Shown one piece after another: positions 7,748 through 16,863 of a stretch of DNA of 64,000 bases (the first letter of the stretch is position 1; each line of letters starts with the position of its first letter). The notes beneath the pieces were generated by a model. It was not told the DNA's origin, searched no databases, and was given only the letters and a program-made list of their open reading frames with translations. Origin of the DNA: Acinetobacter courvalinii (GTDB lineage Bacteria; Pseudomonadota; Gammaproteobacteria; Pseudomonadales; Moraxellaceae); assembly GCF_014635545.1 (NCBI RefSeq), contig NZ_BMDA01000001.1:1256739-1320738 (forward strand), written 5' to 3'. The translations under genes and the position numbers were made by a program.

Positions 7748-7822
7748 TTATTTTTTTCTAGTCATCTTCGCTATCCAGCCTAGGACCAAAAATATCGTTA
7801 AAATAATAAATACAATGTACAT
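7748..7822 (-). CDS. 24-residue single-pass membrane peptide candidate
   Basis: A short open frame encodes a peptide with one hydrophobic helix (MYIVFIILTIFLVLGW) followed by a basic tail (IAKMTRKK). A TTAGAG precedes the ATG. The composition (one transmembrane span, positive cytoplasmic tail) is typical of small bacterial membrane proteins, and the downstream terminator at 7542–7571 supports a transcript. Apart from this and the terminator, the stretch 7521–7901 shows nothing else. Confidence 0.4.
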   Translation of the reverse strand: MYIVFIILTIFLVLGWIAKMTRKK

Positions 7823-7901
7823 AGATAAACTCTAATTTAAATAAATACTTAGCTTATGATAAACCATTAAGCCAATCATTTCATCGCCTAAGCGCATTGT
7901 A

Positions 7902-8162
7902 TTATTTTTCTATGGAATGTGTGCAGTATCGATACTTTTCTGCTTTATCTTCAATGGCAATGGTATGAATACATGAACAAAAATGCAGTACTTTAGAATA
8001 CTCAATCGTTTGCGGAACATCTACACCGTAGCACTCACTATCCACTTCCACTAATCTGGGAGCCAGAATCCATCGTCCAGTGAAAAAAGGGGAACCCAAC
8101 CCAGCAACAACAATGACCAGCAGTATAAAAACAGGAAAGTTATTTTTAATATATGTCAGCAT
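7902..8162 (-). CDS. Small membrane-anchored protein with cysteines
   Basis: An 86-residue protein with one N-terminal transmembrane segment (FPVFILLVIVVAGLG). A probably periplasmic domain with four cysteines follows (in DSECYG, HFCSCIH and YRYCTH), which could form disulphides or bind metal. No family is recognised. The ribosome-binding site is weak. Confidence 0.5.
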   Translation of the reverse strand: MLTYIKNNFPVFILLVIVVAGLGSPFFTGRWILAPRLVEVDSECYGVDVPQTIEYSKVLHFCSCIHTIAIEDKAEKYRYCTHSIEK

Positions 8163-8565
8163 TTTTAATTTCTTGATGAAATTGAATGTTTAGTAGCGTA
8201 CTAATTTTAATGAGCATAGCATCATTATAGCCTAAAAATAGACATATAAGATTTGTTCAACCCCAAAATATGAAATGTTTTTGTTTTTATTTCAATTAGA
8301 TAAATTATAATTTCTTTCTATTGACCTAGACCATATGAAACTTCAAATTCAATGTTTTAGCCCGACAATTTTACTATTAACCGGATAAAATCCAACCGAC
8401 AAGTTGTGACGCACTATCACTTCAAAGTGCTGTAAATATGACCAGCCCATCACCATATCAATAAGGTGAGTTCTGAAATATATTCCTCTCTCCCTACTTT
8501 ATTTTTCTTTAAGACATCATTTTTCGAACTCACACCGCTCAAAATTTATTTTTGTGGAGCATGTG
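8163..8565. other. AT-rich intergenic stretch, no gene seen
   Basis: I see no convincing gene, terminator or repeat here. The region must contain divergent promoters for the genes on either side, but no clear −35/−10 pair stands out. Confidence 0.4.
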
Positions 8566-8943
8566 ATGCAAAAGCAACGCTATACAACCCCTTTCGCCCA
8601 ATATATGGGCAAAGATGTAAATGGGTTTTACAATGTCCGATTAGGACCCAAAATTTATCTGCTCAAAGTTTCTTTGAACTACACTCCTGAATTTGATACC
8701 GAGTTTTTTGGAGGTATTCAGGCTGCGCCTTTTGATTGGAATACGGTGCTGGTCAAAGATACCATAGACAGTCAGCCTCGCCCGATTCACTCAAATGAAC
8801 TGGCCATGAAATGGCTCAAGAGTAATCTGAAAAGGATTATCAACTACCATCGTGCCATTAAGCGCAATGCTGACAGCCAAACAATGCGCTACAGCAAAGA
8901 ACAGCGTATCGACTTTCGTAATGCGCAATATAATGCGACTTAA
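8566..8943 (+). CDS. Protein of unknown function, basic C-terminus
   Basis: A 125-residue soluble protein with no signal peptide. It has a beta-rich first half (NGFYNVRLGPKIYLLKVSLN) and a helical, very basic second half (KWLKSNLKRIINYHRAIKRN), which would suit nucleic-acid binding. The start at 8566 is preceded by GGAG with good spacing; a GTG four codons earlier is less likely. Family not recognised. Confidence 0.55.
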   Translation: MQKQRYTTPFAQYMGKDVNGFYNVRLGPKIYLLKVSLNYTPEFDTEFFGGIQAAPFDWNTVLVKDTIDSQPRPIHSNELAMKWLKSNLKRIINYHRAIKRNADSQTMRYSKEQRIDFRNAQYNAT

Positions 8944-9650
8944 GCCCGATCAAGGCAGTAGCGTATCTCTTCCTTGCCTAACCATTTTCCTTTCAAAGGC
9001 TGTACTCGCAGCCTTTGGGAGTATCATCATCATGTCAGATGAGCACTGTTCAAAATAATAACGGATATAATCTCTTGATTGAATATTCAATACCTTCTCA
9101 TTTCGATATTAATGTGTTGGGTAATTCAATTTTTATTGATCGTTCAGGCCATTTTTTAAGATTAATTTTCTTTTGTTGATTTATATTCTAAGTCCATGCA
9201 TAGAAAGTCACCCAAACAGTTTATCCACGGATAGATCATTTTTTCAGATGACTGGAGACTAGAGATTGAATGATTTTATAGCCTTTCATCGTGATTTGAA
9301 TAAATACTTCATTGAATATTTAGGATTAGATTTGTTACTACATCAGTGTCTGGGTAAATATCCAAATAGTTCAATAAAAATAGCTATATAGCACTCAGTT
9401 AAGTGCAATAATGTTCGATTATTATCCTCATAATTGTTTATTTTATATGGTATTTCATGAACACCATTGATATTAAAGGATTTTTATCAATATAAGGATA
9501 AATTGTGGAGTAAAATTACACTCAAATAATAGAGTTTTATTGAAATTTTATTAAGAAACCTTATATTGGTATATACGTAGCGACCAAGAGCCATATGAAT
9601 CTATTCTCATACAGCATTGGTTTATACCTTTTTGATTAGAGGAACACCTC
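8944..9650. other. 707-base AT-rich stretch without a supported gene
   Basis: Two short open frames (9039–9179 on the plus strand, and one starting with TTG at 9266) lack ribosome-binding sites or recognisable products. The right end (about 9540–9640) must hold the promoter of the YARHG-like gene. Confidence 0.4.
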
Positions 9651-9920
9651 ATGAATAAGTTAACTGTTGCAGTTTTTGCAGGCCTAATTACCCTTACTGG
9701 TGTTAGTGTACACGCTGCAACCCCAGAACAAGAATGTAAAAAGTTACAAGATGACTATAACCTCATCTATGCATCTAAAGGATTCTGTTTTAAAGATGCT
9801 GATGCAAAAGCAAAATATGGTAACGAGAACTGCCATACCACTAAGCCAAAATTCTCTGATAAAGAGCAGCAACGTCTAGATGACATCAAGGCGCGTCAAA
9901 AAGAACTGAACTGTAAATAA
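9651..9920 (+). CDS. Exported small protein with YARHG-like domain
   Basis: An 89-residue protein with a 22-residue Sec signal peptide (cleavage at VHAAT). The mature part fits the YARHG extracellular-domain pattern: YNLIYASKGFCFKDADAKA, then a cysteine pair region GNENCHTT, then the basic helix DIKARQKELNC. Three further cysteines suggest disulphides. An AGAGGAAC ribosome-binding site precedes the ATG. The domain is found in periplasmic or surface proteins of unclear role; no function is assigned. Confidence 0.7.
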   Translation: MNKLTVAVFAGLITLTGVSVHAATPEQECKKLQDDYNLIYASKGFCFKDADAKAKYGNENCHTTKPKFSDKEQQRLDDIKARQKELNCK

Positions 9921-10015
9921 GCAAGTTTGCGCGGAGTGTAAGCACTCCGCTTTACTCTAAACAAGAGTCTGCATTTTCAATATTAAAGCACCTACTCCCT
10001 ATTTAAGGATGAATC

Positions 10016-10429
10016 ATGGCATACGATGACCAAAATATTTTCGCACGTATCTTGCGTGGTGAATTACCTGCAATCAAAATCTATGAAGATGATCAGGTAC
10101 TCGCATTCATGGATATCATGCCTCAAGCTGATGGTCATGCTTTAGTTATTCCAAAAACTCCTGCAGTTACCCTACTCGACTTGCCTGCAGAAGCAGCGGC
10201 TTATACCATTCAAGTTGTACAAAAAGTTGCACGCGCGATTGAAAAAGCCCTGAATGTTGAAGGTATTGTACTGATGCAACTGTCTGGCGCCGCAGCGGGT
10301 CAAACCGTACCCCATGTCCACTTTCATCTGATTCCAAGTTCTGTGCATGAGCTGGGTCGCCATGCGGCACAAATGGGTGATCAGGAAAAAATCAAGGCAT
10401 TTGCTGAAAAGATCAAAGCTGAGCTTTAA
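10016..10429 (+). CDS. HIT-family nucleotide hydrolase (Hint-like)
   Basis: A 137-residue histidine-triad protein of the Hint branch, which hydrolyses purine nucleotide phosphoramidates. The N-terminal [19 protein letters not shown] and the active-site HVHFH at residues 100–104, followed by LIPS, are diagnostic. The AAGGA site is well spaced for the ATG. It is monocistronic, with a terminator 20 bases after the stop. Confidence 0.92.
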   Translation: MAYDDQNIFARILRGELPAIKIYEDDQVLAFMDIMPQADGHALVIPKTPAVTLLDLPAEAAAYTIQVVQKVARAIEKALNVEGIVLMQLSGAAAGQTVPHVHFHLIPSSVHELGRHAAQMGDQEKIKAFAEKIKAEL

Positions 10430-10448
10430 ATGTCAGTTTAGTCAAAAG

Positions 10449-10471
10449 CGGAGTTATTACTCCGTTTTTTT
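10449..10471 (+). terminator. Rho-independent terminator of the HIT gene
   Basis: Stem CGGAGT/ACTCCG with a TATT loop and a seven-T tract. Confidence 0.88.
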
Positions 10472-10535
10472 ATTTTCTAACTCTTTAAAAATAAATAAGA
10501 AATATAATTATTACCAAATATGAATCGTCATCAAA

Positions 10536-10568
10536 CTGTCATTTTTCTTTCACTTCTCTGTCACAAAG
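10536..10568 (+). promoter_or_regulatory. Tandem Pho box (PhoB site) before a porin gene
   Basis: Three 11-base direct repeats follow one another exactly: CTGTCATTTTT (10536), CTTTCACTTCT (10547) and CTGTCACAAAG (10558). This is the CTGTCAY-N4 direct-repeat pattern bound by the phosphate regulator PhoB. GATACT at 10575–10580 is a good −10 hexamer at the spacing expected when the Pho box replaces the −35 element. The downstream porin is thus probably induced by phosphate starvation. Confidence 0.75.
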
Positions 10569-10682
10569 TTTACCGATACTGCATACAAGTCAGTGAGCTG
10601 TGTAACTTTATGTACACAAGCAAGCTTATAACAGTAACTAAGGCATCGGCCATTTACAAAAAAGTGTTTTGGAGAAATATCA

Positions 10683-11777
10683 ATGAAAAAATTGCTTCTT
10701 GCTGCTACTGTAGCAACTTTAGCCATGAACGCAGCGCAAGCAGCACCAACATTGTATGGTAAGCTCAATGTGACTTTGGATCAAATTGATAAAAATGGCT
10801 TTAAAGACGAAAGCGTAACTAAAGTAAACTCAAACGCTTCTCGTATTGGTGTAAAAGGTGAAGAAAAACTGACTGATAAACTTTCTGCAGTTTATTTGAT
10901 TGAATGGCAATTTAATGCGGATGGTGATGGCGATCAATCATTCAGCAACCGTAACCGTTTTGTAGGTCTTAAATCTGATGGGATCGGTACCTTAAAAGTA
11001 GGTCAGTTTGATTCATACTTCAAAACTGCTGCCGGCAATAATCAGGATATTTTTAACGATCACAATGAATTGGATATGACCAAAGTTCTTGTGGGTGAAG
11101 ATCGTTTAAAGAACGTGATTGGTTTTGAAACAGATAAAAAACTGCTGGGTGGTTTAGGATTTAACATCATGTTCCAGCAAGGTGAAGAATCATCAGCTGT
11201 TAAGAACGATGTTAAGGGCCAAAAAGGCAGCCGTGATGGATTTGGCGATGGTGTGTCAACCTCTTTAACTTATGAAAATAAAGACTGGGGTCTAGCAGCA
11301 GCAGTTGCGGGTAACTTTGGGGTTGCTTCTAAATACAATGCTTATAGTGACTTAAGCGGCGACAATAGTGTTTATTCTGATGCAATCCGTGTTACAGGTT
11401 CTGTCGACCTGACACCAGCTGGCGTTGACGGTCTTGTGTTTGGTGCATTATGGCAAACAGCTCAACCAACAGATGATACAGTGATGGTAGGCTCACCAGC
11501 TGTTTCATACAAGGGCTTACAAGAAGACGCCTATGGTGTAACAGCAGCCTATACCATCCCTTCAACACCGGTGAAGTTAAAAGCAGAATATATTTCTTCT
11601 ACAACTGAAGTTAATGGCCGTGATGATCGTAAACAAGATCTTTATGGTGTAGGTGCTGACTATCAAATCAACAAACAAACACGTTTCTATGGTGTGGTAG
11701 GTCAACAAAAACGTGATTGGTTAGTAAAAGATGATAAGAAAACAACCATCGGTTTAGGTATGGAATATAACTTCTAA
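10683..11777 (+). CDS. Outer-membrane general porin, probably phosphate-regulated
   Basis: A 364-residue beta-barrel porin of the Gram-negative porin family. The signal peptide is 21 residues (ending NAAQA), the mature protein starts PTLYGKLNVTLDQ, and SNASRIGVKGEEKL and NRNRFVGLKSDGIGTLKVGQFD are typical strands and turns. The C-terminus GMEYNF ends in the aromatic residue used for barrel insertion. The three Pho-box repeats upstream suggest a role in anion or phosphate uptake under phosphate limitation, comparable with PhoE or OprP; this is inferred from regulation, not from pore residues. A GGAG site lies just upstream. Confidence 0.85.
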   Translation: MKKLLLAATVATLAMNAAQAAPTLYGKLNVTLDQIDKNGFKDESVTKVNSNASRIGVKGEEKLTDKLSAVYLIEWQFNADGDGDQSFSNRNRFVGLKSDGIGTLKVGQFDSYFKTAAGNNQDIFNDHNELDMTKVLVGEDRLKNVIGFETDKKLLGGLGFNIMFQQGEESSAVKNDVKGQKGSRDGFGDGVSTSLTYENKDWGLAAAVAGNFGVASKYNAYSDLSGDNSVYSDAIRVTGSVDLTPAGVDGLVFGALWQTAQPTDDTVMVGSPAVSYKGLQEDAYGVTAAYTIPSTPVKLKAEYISSTTEVNGRDDRKQDLYGVGADYQINKQTRFYGVVGQQKRDWLVKDDKKTTIGLGMEYNF

Positions 11778-11802
11778 TCTGAAGTTAGTTCTTCAATAAA
11801 AG

Positions 11803-11839
11803 TAAAAGGGCAATCAATGGATCTGCCCTTTTATTTTTT
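11803..11839. terminator. Bidirectional terminator
   Basis: Stem TAAAAGGGCA/TGCCCTTTTA with an 11-base loop, then ATTTTTT. It lies between the porin and the convergent LysR gene, whose 3' end overlaps it. Confidence 0.8.
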
Positions 11840-12748
11840 GGGCCGGACCGGCTGATTATTAAAAAAGTTTTTTACCACTTTACGAAAATTCTGAATCACT
11901 TGCTCCTGTGTTCTACCGCGTCTAAAAATAAGCGAGAATGGCGCGTTATAACCAAACGTTGCAGGCAGTAAAACTTTTAAACGTTTTTGTTCCACCCAGT
12001 GCTGGGCAAAATGTTCCGGTAAATAACCAATATATTGTCCAGATAAAATTAAAATAAGTTGAGCCTCCATGGAATCAACTGTCGCAAATGAATGCTTAAA
12101 TCCCTGTTTTGCCAATTCGGTATGACTCCAGTATCCTCGACTGACCATTTTGCCCTGCCGGATAACGTCCGCAGTCAGGTTCTGTTGTGCGAACATGGGA
12201 TGTTGATCACTGCAAAATAACCATTGTTGTTCTTGATGCAGAGGCTGGTACATGACTCCATTCATTTTCATAAAAAAAGAACCAATCGCAACATCAAAAC
12301 GGTTTTCCAGAATCCCCATTTGCAATTCATAAGGCGACTGCACCTGGATTTTGATATAGATCTGCGGATATTGCTTTGAAAACTGGCTAATCATCTGATC
12401 CAGAGGAATATTCTGATCGGTTACCATACAATCCAACATACCGATTCGCAGCGTCCCGGTTAACTCTCCCTTAATCTGGGCCGTGTGTCTGGAAAAGTTT
12501 TCCAGTTCATGCAGGATACGCTTAGCCTCCTGTAAAAACATCTCTCCTTTTTCTGTTAATGAAAAGCCGCCACGTCCCCGTTCACATAACTTAAAACCCA
12601 CGACTTGTTCGAGTTGAGTCATATAGGTACTAATCGCAGAGGTGGAAAGATTTAACTCCTGCTGGGCATTGGCAAAGCCTTTATTCCTTACCACGCTGAC
12701 AAAAATCCGAATTAATTTAATATCAGAATAGGCCACGTCTTCCATCAT
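11831..12748 (-). CDS. LysR-family regulator, probably of the guanidinobutyrase operon
   Basis: A 305-residue LysR-type transcriptional regulator. The N-terminal winged helix-turn-helix (DIKLIRIFVSVVRNKGF…LSTSAISTYMTQLEQ) is followed by the two-lobe ligand-binding domain. It is divergent from the guanidinobutyrase gene, the usual arrangement for a LysR activator and its target, as with gbuR–gbuA in Pseudomonas. A strong inverted repeat sits in the shared promoter at 12795–12818. The inducer is inferred to be 4-guanidinobutyrate. The start could be either of two adjacent ATGs (12748 or 12745). Confidence 0.85.
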   Translation of the reverse strand: MMEDVAYSDIKLIRIFVSVVRNKGFANAQQELNLSTSAISTYMTQLEQVVGFKLCERGRGGFSLTEKGEMFLQEAKRILHELENFSRHTAQIKGELTGTLRIGMLDCMVTDQNIPLDQMISQFSKQYPQIYIKIQVQSPYELQMGILENRFDVAIGSFFMKMNGVMYQPLHQEQQWLFCSDQHPMFAQQNLTADVIRQGKMVSRGYWSHTELAKQGFKHSFATVDSMEAQLILILSGQYIGYLPEHFAQHWVEQKRLKVLLPATFGYNAPFSLIFRRGRTQEQVIQNFRKVVKNFFNNQPVRPKK

Positions 12749-12794
12749 ATTTTTCCTTATTTCCCTGCTTCATTTTAAAACATCCCGGATCAGA

Positions 12795-12818
12795 TTAGTT
12801 TAGAAAAATCTGAACTAA
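12795..12818. promoter_or_regulatory. Inverted repeat, probable LysR operator
   Basis: TTAGTTTAGA and TCTGAACTAA form a 10-base inverted repeat with one mismatch around AAAA. It lies between the divergent LysR and guanidinobutyrase starts. The dyad fits LysR-type sites. Confidence 0.6.
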
Positions 12819-12883
12819 GTTTTTTAAAAATAGGATTTAACCCAGTTTGCGGGTGGTGAATAAATAAGAAAAAGGAGAAATAC

Positions 12884-13846
12884 ATGAACAAGACGTTAAA
12901 TCAACCGCTCGGTGGAAATGAAATGCCTCGTTTCGGGGGGATTGCCTCCATGCTCCGTCTGCCCGTGGTAGACAATGATGCAGGCCTTGCAGACCTCGAT
13001 GCAGCTTTTATCGGAATCCCTTTAGATATTGGTACCTCATTACGGTCCGGTACCCGTTTTGGCCCACGTCAAATCCGTGCTGAGTCCGTGATGATTCGAC
13101 CTTATAACATGGCAACCGGCGCTGCGCCTTTCGAGTCGTTGAATGTCGCCGATCTGGGGGATGTTCCGATTAATACCTTTAATCTGGCTGAAGCCGTACG
13201 CATTATTGAAGCACATTATGATCGTATTCTGGCACATCCGATTATTCCCCTGACACTTGGCGGCGATCATACCCTGACCTTACCGATTCTCAGATCTATC
13301 TATAAAAAGCATGGCCCTGTTGGCCTCGTTCATATTGATGCGCATGCCGATGTCAATGATGAAATGTTTGGCGAAAAAGTCGCGCATGGCACCACCTTCC
13401 GCCGTGCAGCCGAAGAAGGCTTACTCGATTGCCAGCGCGTTGTCCAGATTGGTTTACGGGCTCAAGGCTATAGTGCAGATGATTTTAACTGGAGCCGACG
13501 TCAAGGTTTTCGCGTGGTACAGGCCGAAGAATGCTGGCACAAATCACTTGCACCGTTGATGGAAGAAGTCAGACAGCAAGTCGATGGCGGGCCGGTCTAT
13601 CTCTCCTTTGATATTGACGGGATTGATCCTGCATGGGCACCTGGTACAGGCACACCAGAAATTGGCGGCTTGACTACCATCCAAGCCATGGAAATTGTCC
13701 GCGGTTGCCAAGGTTTAAATCTGGTGGGATGTGATCTGGTTGAAGTCTCTCCACCTTATGACACGACGGGCAATACCTCTCTATTAGGTGCCAATCTCCT
13801 GTATGAAATGTTATGTGTTCTACCCGGAGTCACCATACATAAGTAA
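12884..13846 (+). CDS. gbuA: Guanidinobutyrase (4-guanidinobutyrate to GABA and urea)
   Basis: A 320-residue Mn-dependent ureohydrolase. The metal ligands are visible: H129 in GGDHT, then D152, H154 and D156 in HIDAHADVND, and the aspartates of SFDIDGIDPAWAPGTGTPE. The sequence, including NQPLGGNEMPRFGGIASM and RPYNMATGAAPFESLNVADL, closely follows Pseudomonas GbuA as I remember it. This favours 4-guanidinobutyrate over agmatine. AAGGAG precedes the ATG. It heads an operon with two transporters and is divergent from a LysR gene. Its product, GABA, can enter central metabolism through succinate semialdehyde. Confidence 0.88.
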   Translation: MNKTLNQPLGGNEMPRFGGIASMLRLPVVDNDAGLADLDAAFIGIPLDIGTSLRSGTRFGPRQIRAESVMIRPYNMATGAAPFESLNVADLGDVPINTFNLAEAVRIIEAHYDRILAHPIIPLTLGGDHTLTLPILRSIYKKHGPVGLVHIDAHADVNDEMFGEKVAHGTTFRRAAEEGLLDCQRVVQIGLRAQGYSADDFNWSRRQGFRVVQAEECWHKSLAPLMEEVRQQVDGGPVYLSFDIDGIDPAWAPGTGTPEIGGLTTIQAMEIVRGCQGLNLVGCDLVEVSPPYDTTGNTSLLGANLLYEMLCVLPGVTIHK

Positions 13847-13900
13847 TTGTATTCACAAAAGATAGGAATCAAATAAAGACAGACTCAAGGATTTCAGAGG

Positions 13901-15214
13901 ATGAAAATAGATCAATCAAAACGGGCTGCTGCTGCAGCTTTCGTGGGTACAACCATCGAATTTTATGACTTTTATGTTTATGCCACTGCCGCCGCACTGG
14001 TTCTGGGTCTGGTGTTTTTTCCTGAAACTGACCCGGTAACCGGTACGCTGGCTGCATTTGCCACTTTTGTGGTTGGGTTTATTGCCCGACCTGTGGCCGC
14101 GGTCATTTTCGGACATTTGGGCGACAAAGTGGGCCGTAAGAAGATGCTGCTATTTACCATGCTGTTAATGGGTTTGGCCACTACAGGCATCGGCTTGATT
14201 CCGAGTTATCACCATATTGGAATATGGGCACCTGTGCTATTAATTGTGTTGCGCTTTTTACAAGGACTTTCCGTGGGTGGTGAATGGGGCGGCGCAGTGT
14301 TAATGGCCAGTGAGCATGCACCTGCACACAAGAAAACCTTTTTTGCTTCTTTTGCTCAAATGGGTAGTCCAGCGGGCCTGATCCTTTGTCTGCTAGTTTT
14401 TCGGGCCATTACTTCATTAGATGAACAGGACTTATTCACTTGGGGCTGGCGTATTCCCTTCCTGCTCAGTTTTGTTTTTATGTTGATCGGCCTTGCAATA
14501 CGTTTAGGTGTCGAAGAGTCGCCAGAATTTAAACAAATGCAGGAAAAACAGGAAATTGTAAAATTTCCCATCAAGGAGTTACTCAAGCATTACTGGCCTC
14601 AGGTACTTTTTGCAGGGCTCTCAATCACGATCGGCACAGCGGGTTTCTTTTTTACCAATACCTTTATGATGACCTATGTCACCCAATATGTAGGCATCAG
14701 TCGCCCAACCATTCTGGATGCCTTATTTTGGGTAACTGTATTTGAATTTATTGCGATGCCAGTGGCTGCATGGTATGCCAGCAAAATTGGTTCGCATCGT
14801 TTTTTGTTCTGGGCGGCCATTTTATGTATCGCCGTTCCTTATCCCATGTTTATGCTGGTCAGCACTAAAAATATTTATTTGATCGTTTTAGGCATTACCT
14901 TAGCCGTAATTGCGCTGTCTTCCCTCTATTCCGTTGTGGCTGGTTTTATGGCTGAAGCTTTTCCTGCACAAGTACGCTATTCCGGTATTTCCATTTCCTA
15001 TCAAATGATTGCAGCGATCACAAGTGGCACTACACCCTTAATTGGAACATTGCTTGCACAACGTTATGCAGGTGAATGGTTACCCTTGGCGCTTTTATTT
15101 AGTTTTTTATCCTTGCTTTCTCTGATTGGTATTTGTGGCATTACACATCTCAGGAAGAAGCAAATGCATAGCTCTTTGACTCAGGAACAGCAGGTTTCAA
15201 GAGATGCCGCCTAA
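13901..15214 (+). CDS. MFS transporter, metabolite:H+ symporter (MHS) family
   Basis: A 437-residue, 12-helix transporter of the MHS subfamily of the major facilitator superfamily. The start TTIEFYDFYVYATAAAL, the loop GHLGDKVGRKKML (MFS motif A) and LSVGGEWGGAVLMASEHAP are MHS hallmarks. It lies 54 bases after gbuA in the same direction, so it probably imports a guanidino compound or a related amino acid. Substrate prediction rests on context only. Confidence 0.85.
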   Translation: MKIDQSKRAAAAAFVGTTIEFYDFYVYATAAALVLGLVFFPETDPVTGTLAAFATFVVGFIARPVAAVIFGHLGDKVGRKKMLLFTMLLMGLATTGIGLIPSYHHIGIWAPVLLIVLRFLQGLSVGGEWGGAVLMASEHAPAHKKTFFASFAQMGSPAGLILCLLVFRAITSLDEQDLFTWGWRIPFLLSFVFMLIGLAIRLGVEESPEFKQMQEKQEIVKFPIKELLKHYWPQVLFAGLSITIGTAGFFFTNTFMMTYVTQYVGISRPTILDALFWVTVFEFIAMPVAAWYASKIGSHRFLFWAAILCIAVPYPMFMLVSTKNIYLIVLGITLAVIALSSLYSVVAGFMAEAFPAQVRYSGISISYQMIAAITSGTTPLIGTLLAQRYAGEWLPLALLFSFLSLLSLIGICGITHLRKKQMHSSLTQEQQVSRDAA

Positions 15215-15266
15215 ATTATAAATTTTAGGACCAGGGAAGTTCCTTAGATAAAGCAGGAAAAACAAT

Positions 15267-16772
15267 ATGAACAAACAGAATTCTAAATCAATCACACACA
15301 TTGAAAGTTTTGGTATCGAAGAAATACCTGCATATGCCCGTACGGCGACACCATTCGATCTGTTCCGCCTGAGTTTTGGCGGTGCCAATACCTTCTCGAC
15401 CTGTGTATTAGGAAGTTTTCCGATTATGCTGGGTCTTTCATTTCAGGCAGGTTTATTGGCAATTTTATGTGGCGTTGTATTTGGCGCATGTATCTTAGCA
15501 CCCATGGGAATTTTTGGTGCGCGTACCGGAACCAATAATGCCGTAGCTTCCGCTGCCCATTTTGGTGTGCATGGCAGAATTGTCGGTTCGTTCCTGTCCT
15601 TACTTACCGCCATTGCATTTTTTTCACTATCGGTCTGGAGCTCCGGTGACGCATTGATTGGAGCCACCCAACGCTTATTCGATCATTCTTCTCAAAGCAA
15701 CTGGCGTTACGCGCTGGTCTATAACGGCTTTGCCTTACTTGTAATGGTGATCTGTATCTATGGTTTCCGTTTCATGCTACTGGTAAACCGAATTGCGGTG
15801 ATTGCCTCAAGCTTATTGTTCTTTTTAGGTATTTTTGCTTTTTCTCAACAATTCGATTCAGCCTATGCAGGAAAAATCCAATTGGGACAAGCTGGATTTT
15901 GGGCTGCCTTTATTGGTGCGTCATTGATTGCATTTAGCAATCCCATTTCCTTTGGAACTTTTTTAGGTGGCTGGTCCCGTTATATCCCTCAAGAGACTCC
16001 GTCACACAAAATCATGGTCGCAGTTTTTGCTTCTCAGCTTGCAACCCTTATTCCCTTTTTATTTGGTCTTATGACAGCCACCATTGTCGCAACTGATGCA
16101 CCGATGTTTATGCAGCAGAATAATTACATTGGCGGGCTGATTCAGATTGCACCGGCCTGGTATTTTATCCCCTTATGTCTGATTGCGCTGATTGGCGGTT
16201 TATCTACAGGCACCACGGCGCTCTATGGTACAGGTTTGGATATGTCGAGTATTTTTCCAAAAAGCCTCAGCCGTGTTAAAGCGACCATCTGTGTTGGCTT
16301 GCTCTCGATCCTGTTTATTTTTATAGGCCGTTTTGCAGCGAATCTGACTCAAAGCGTCATGACTTTTGCCACCCTGATTGTGGTGTGTACCAGTCCATGG
16401 ATCATCATTATGATTATCGGATTTATATCGCGTCGAGGGTATTATAAAAATGATGATTTACATGTATTTGCAACTGCTATAAAAGGCGGTGCCTATTGGT
16501 TTCATCATGGCTGGAACTGGCGTGGCATCATTGCATGGATTCCAAGTGCCCTGGTTGGCTTATGCTTTGTGCATTTACCGGATCAGTTTATCGGGATCTG
16601 GGGGAATTTATTTAACGGTCTGGATCTCAGTCTACCCATTAGTATTGTACTCGCAGCACTCCTTTATATTTTACTACTCAAACTGTTTCCTGAACCAAGC
16701 TCGGTGTATGGCCCCACATTCACGACTGAAAGCTCAAAGCAACAATGTCATTCATCATTTATTTCAAACTAA
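15267..16772 (+). CDS. NCS1-type purine/cytosine permease family transporter
   Basis: A 501-residue, 12-helix permease of the nucleobase:cation symporter-1 family. The N-terminal cytoplasmic segment ends in YARTATPFDLFRLSFGGANTFSTCVLGSFP, and a conserved stretch is FGARTGTNNAVASAAHFG. It is the third gene of the gbuA operon, 52 bases after the MHS transporter, with an AGCAGGAAAAA ribosome-binding site. Its likely cargo is a second substrate or a variant guanidino compound; it need not be a nucleobase. The operon closes at the terminator at 16821. Confidence 0.8.
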   Translation: MNKQNSKSITHIESFGIEEIPAYARTATPFDLFRLSFGGANTFSTCVLGSFPIMLGLSFQAGLLAILCGVVFGACILAPMGIFGARTGTNNAVASAAHFGVHGRIVGSFLSLLTAIAFFSLSVWSSGDALIGATQRLFDHSSQSNWRYALVYNGFALLVMVICIYGFRFMLLVNRIAVIASSLLFFLGIFAFSQQFDSAYAGKIQLGQAGFWAAFIGASLIAFSNPISFGTFLGGWSRYIPQETPSHKIMVAVFASQLATLIPFLFGLMTATIVATDAPMFMQQNNYIGGLIQIAPAWYFIPLCLIALIGGLSTGTTALYGTGLDMSSIFPKSLSRVKATICVGLLSILFIFIGRFAANLTQSVMTFATLIVVCTSPWIIIMIIGFISRRGYYKNDDLHVFATAIKGGAYWFHHGWNWRGIIAWIPSALVGLCFVHLPDQFIGIWGNLFNGLDLSLPISIVLAALLYILLLKLFPEPSSVYGPTFTTESSKQQCHSSFISN

Positions 16773-16820
16773 GCCATTTTTGACTGGATATAGAAGCTGA
16801 ACTCATCAACATTGACCCAG

Positions 16821-16853
16821 AAAAAAGCCTGCTTAGATCAAGCAGGCTTTTTT
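16821..16853. terminator. Bidirectional terminator
   Basis: A 14-base perfect stem (AAAAAAGCCTGCTT and its complement) with a five-base loop, between the convergent NCS1 permease and DUF937 genes. Confidence 0.92.
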
Positions 16854-16863
16854 AAAGGAAAAA

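Noticed and set aside
9039-9179. A 46-codon open frame on the plus strand in the 8944–9650 gap
   Set aside because: It has no ribosome-binding site and no recognisable motif; the region is AT-rich and short open frames are expected by chance.
9266-9391. A TTG-started 41-codon open frame
   Set aside because: It starts with TTG, has only a weak upstream AGAG and no recognisable domain.
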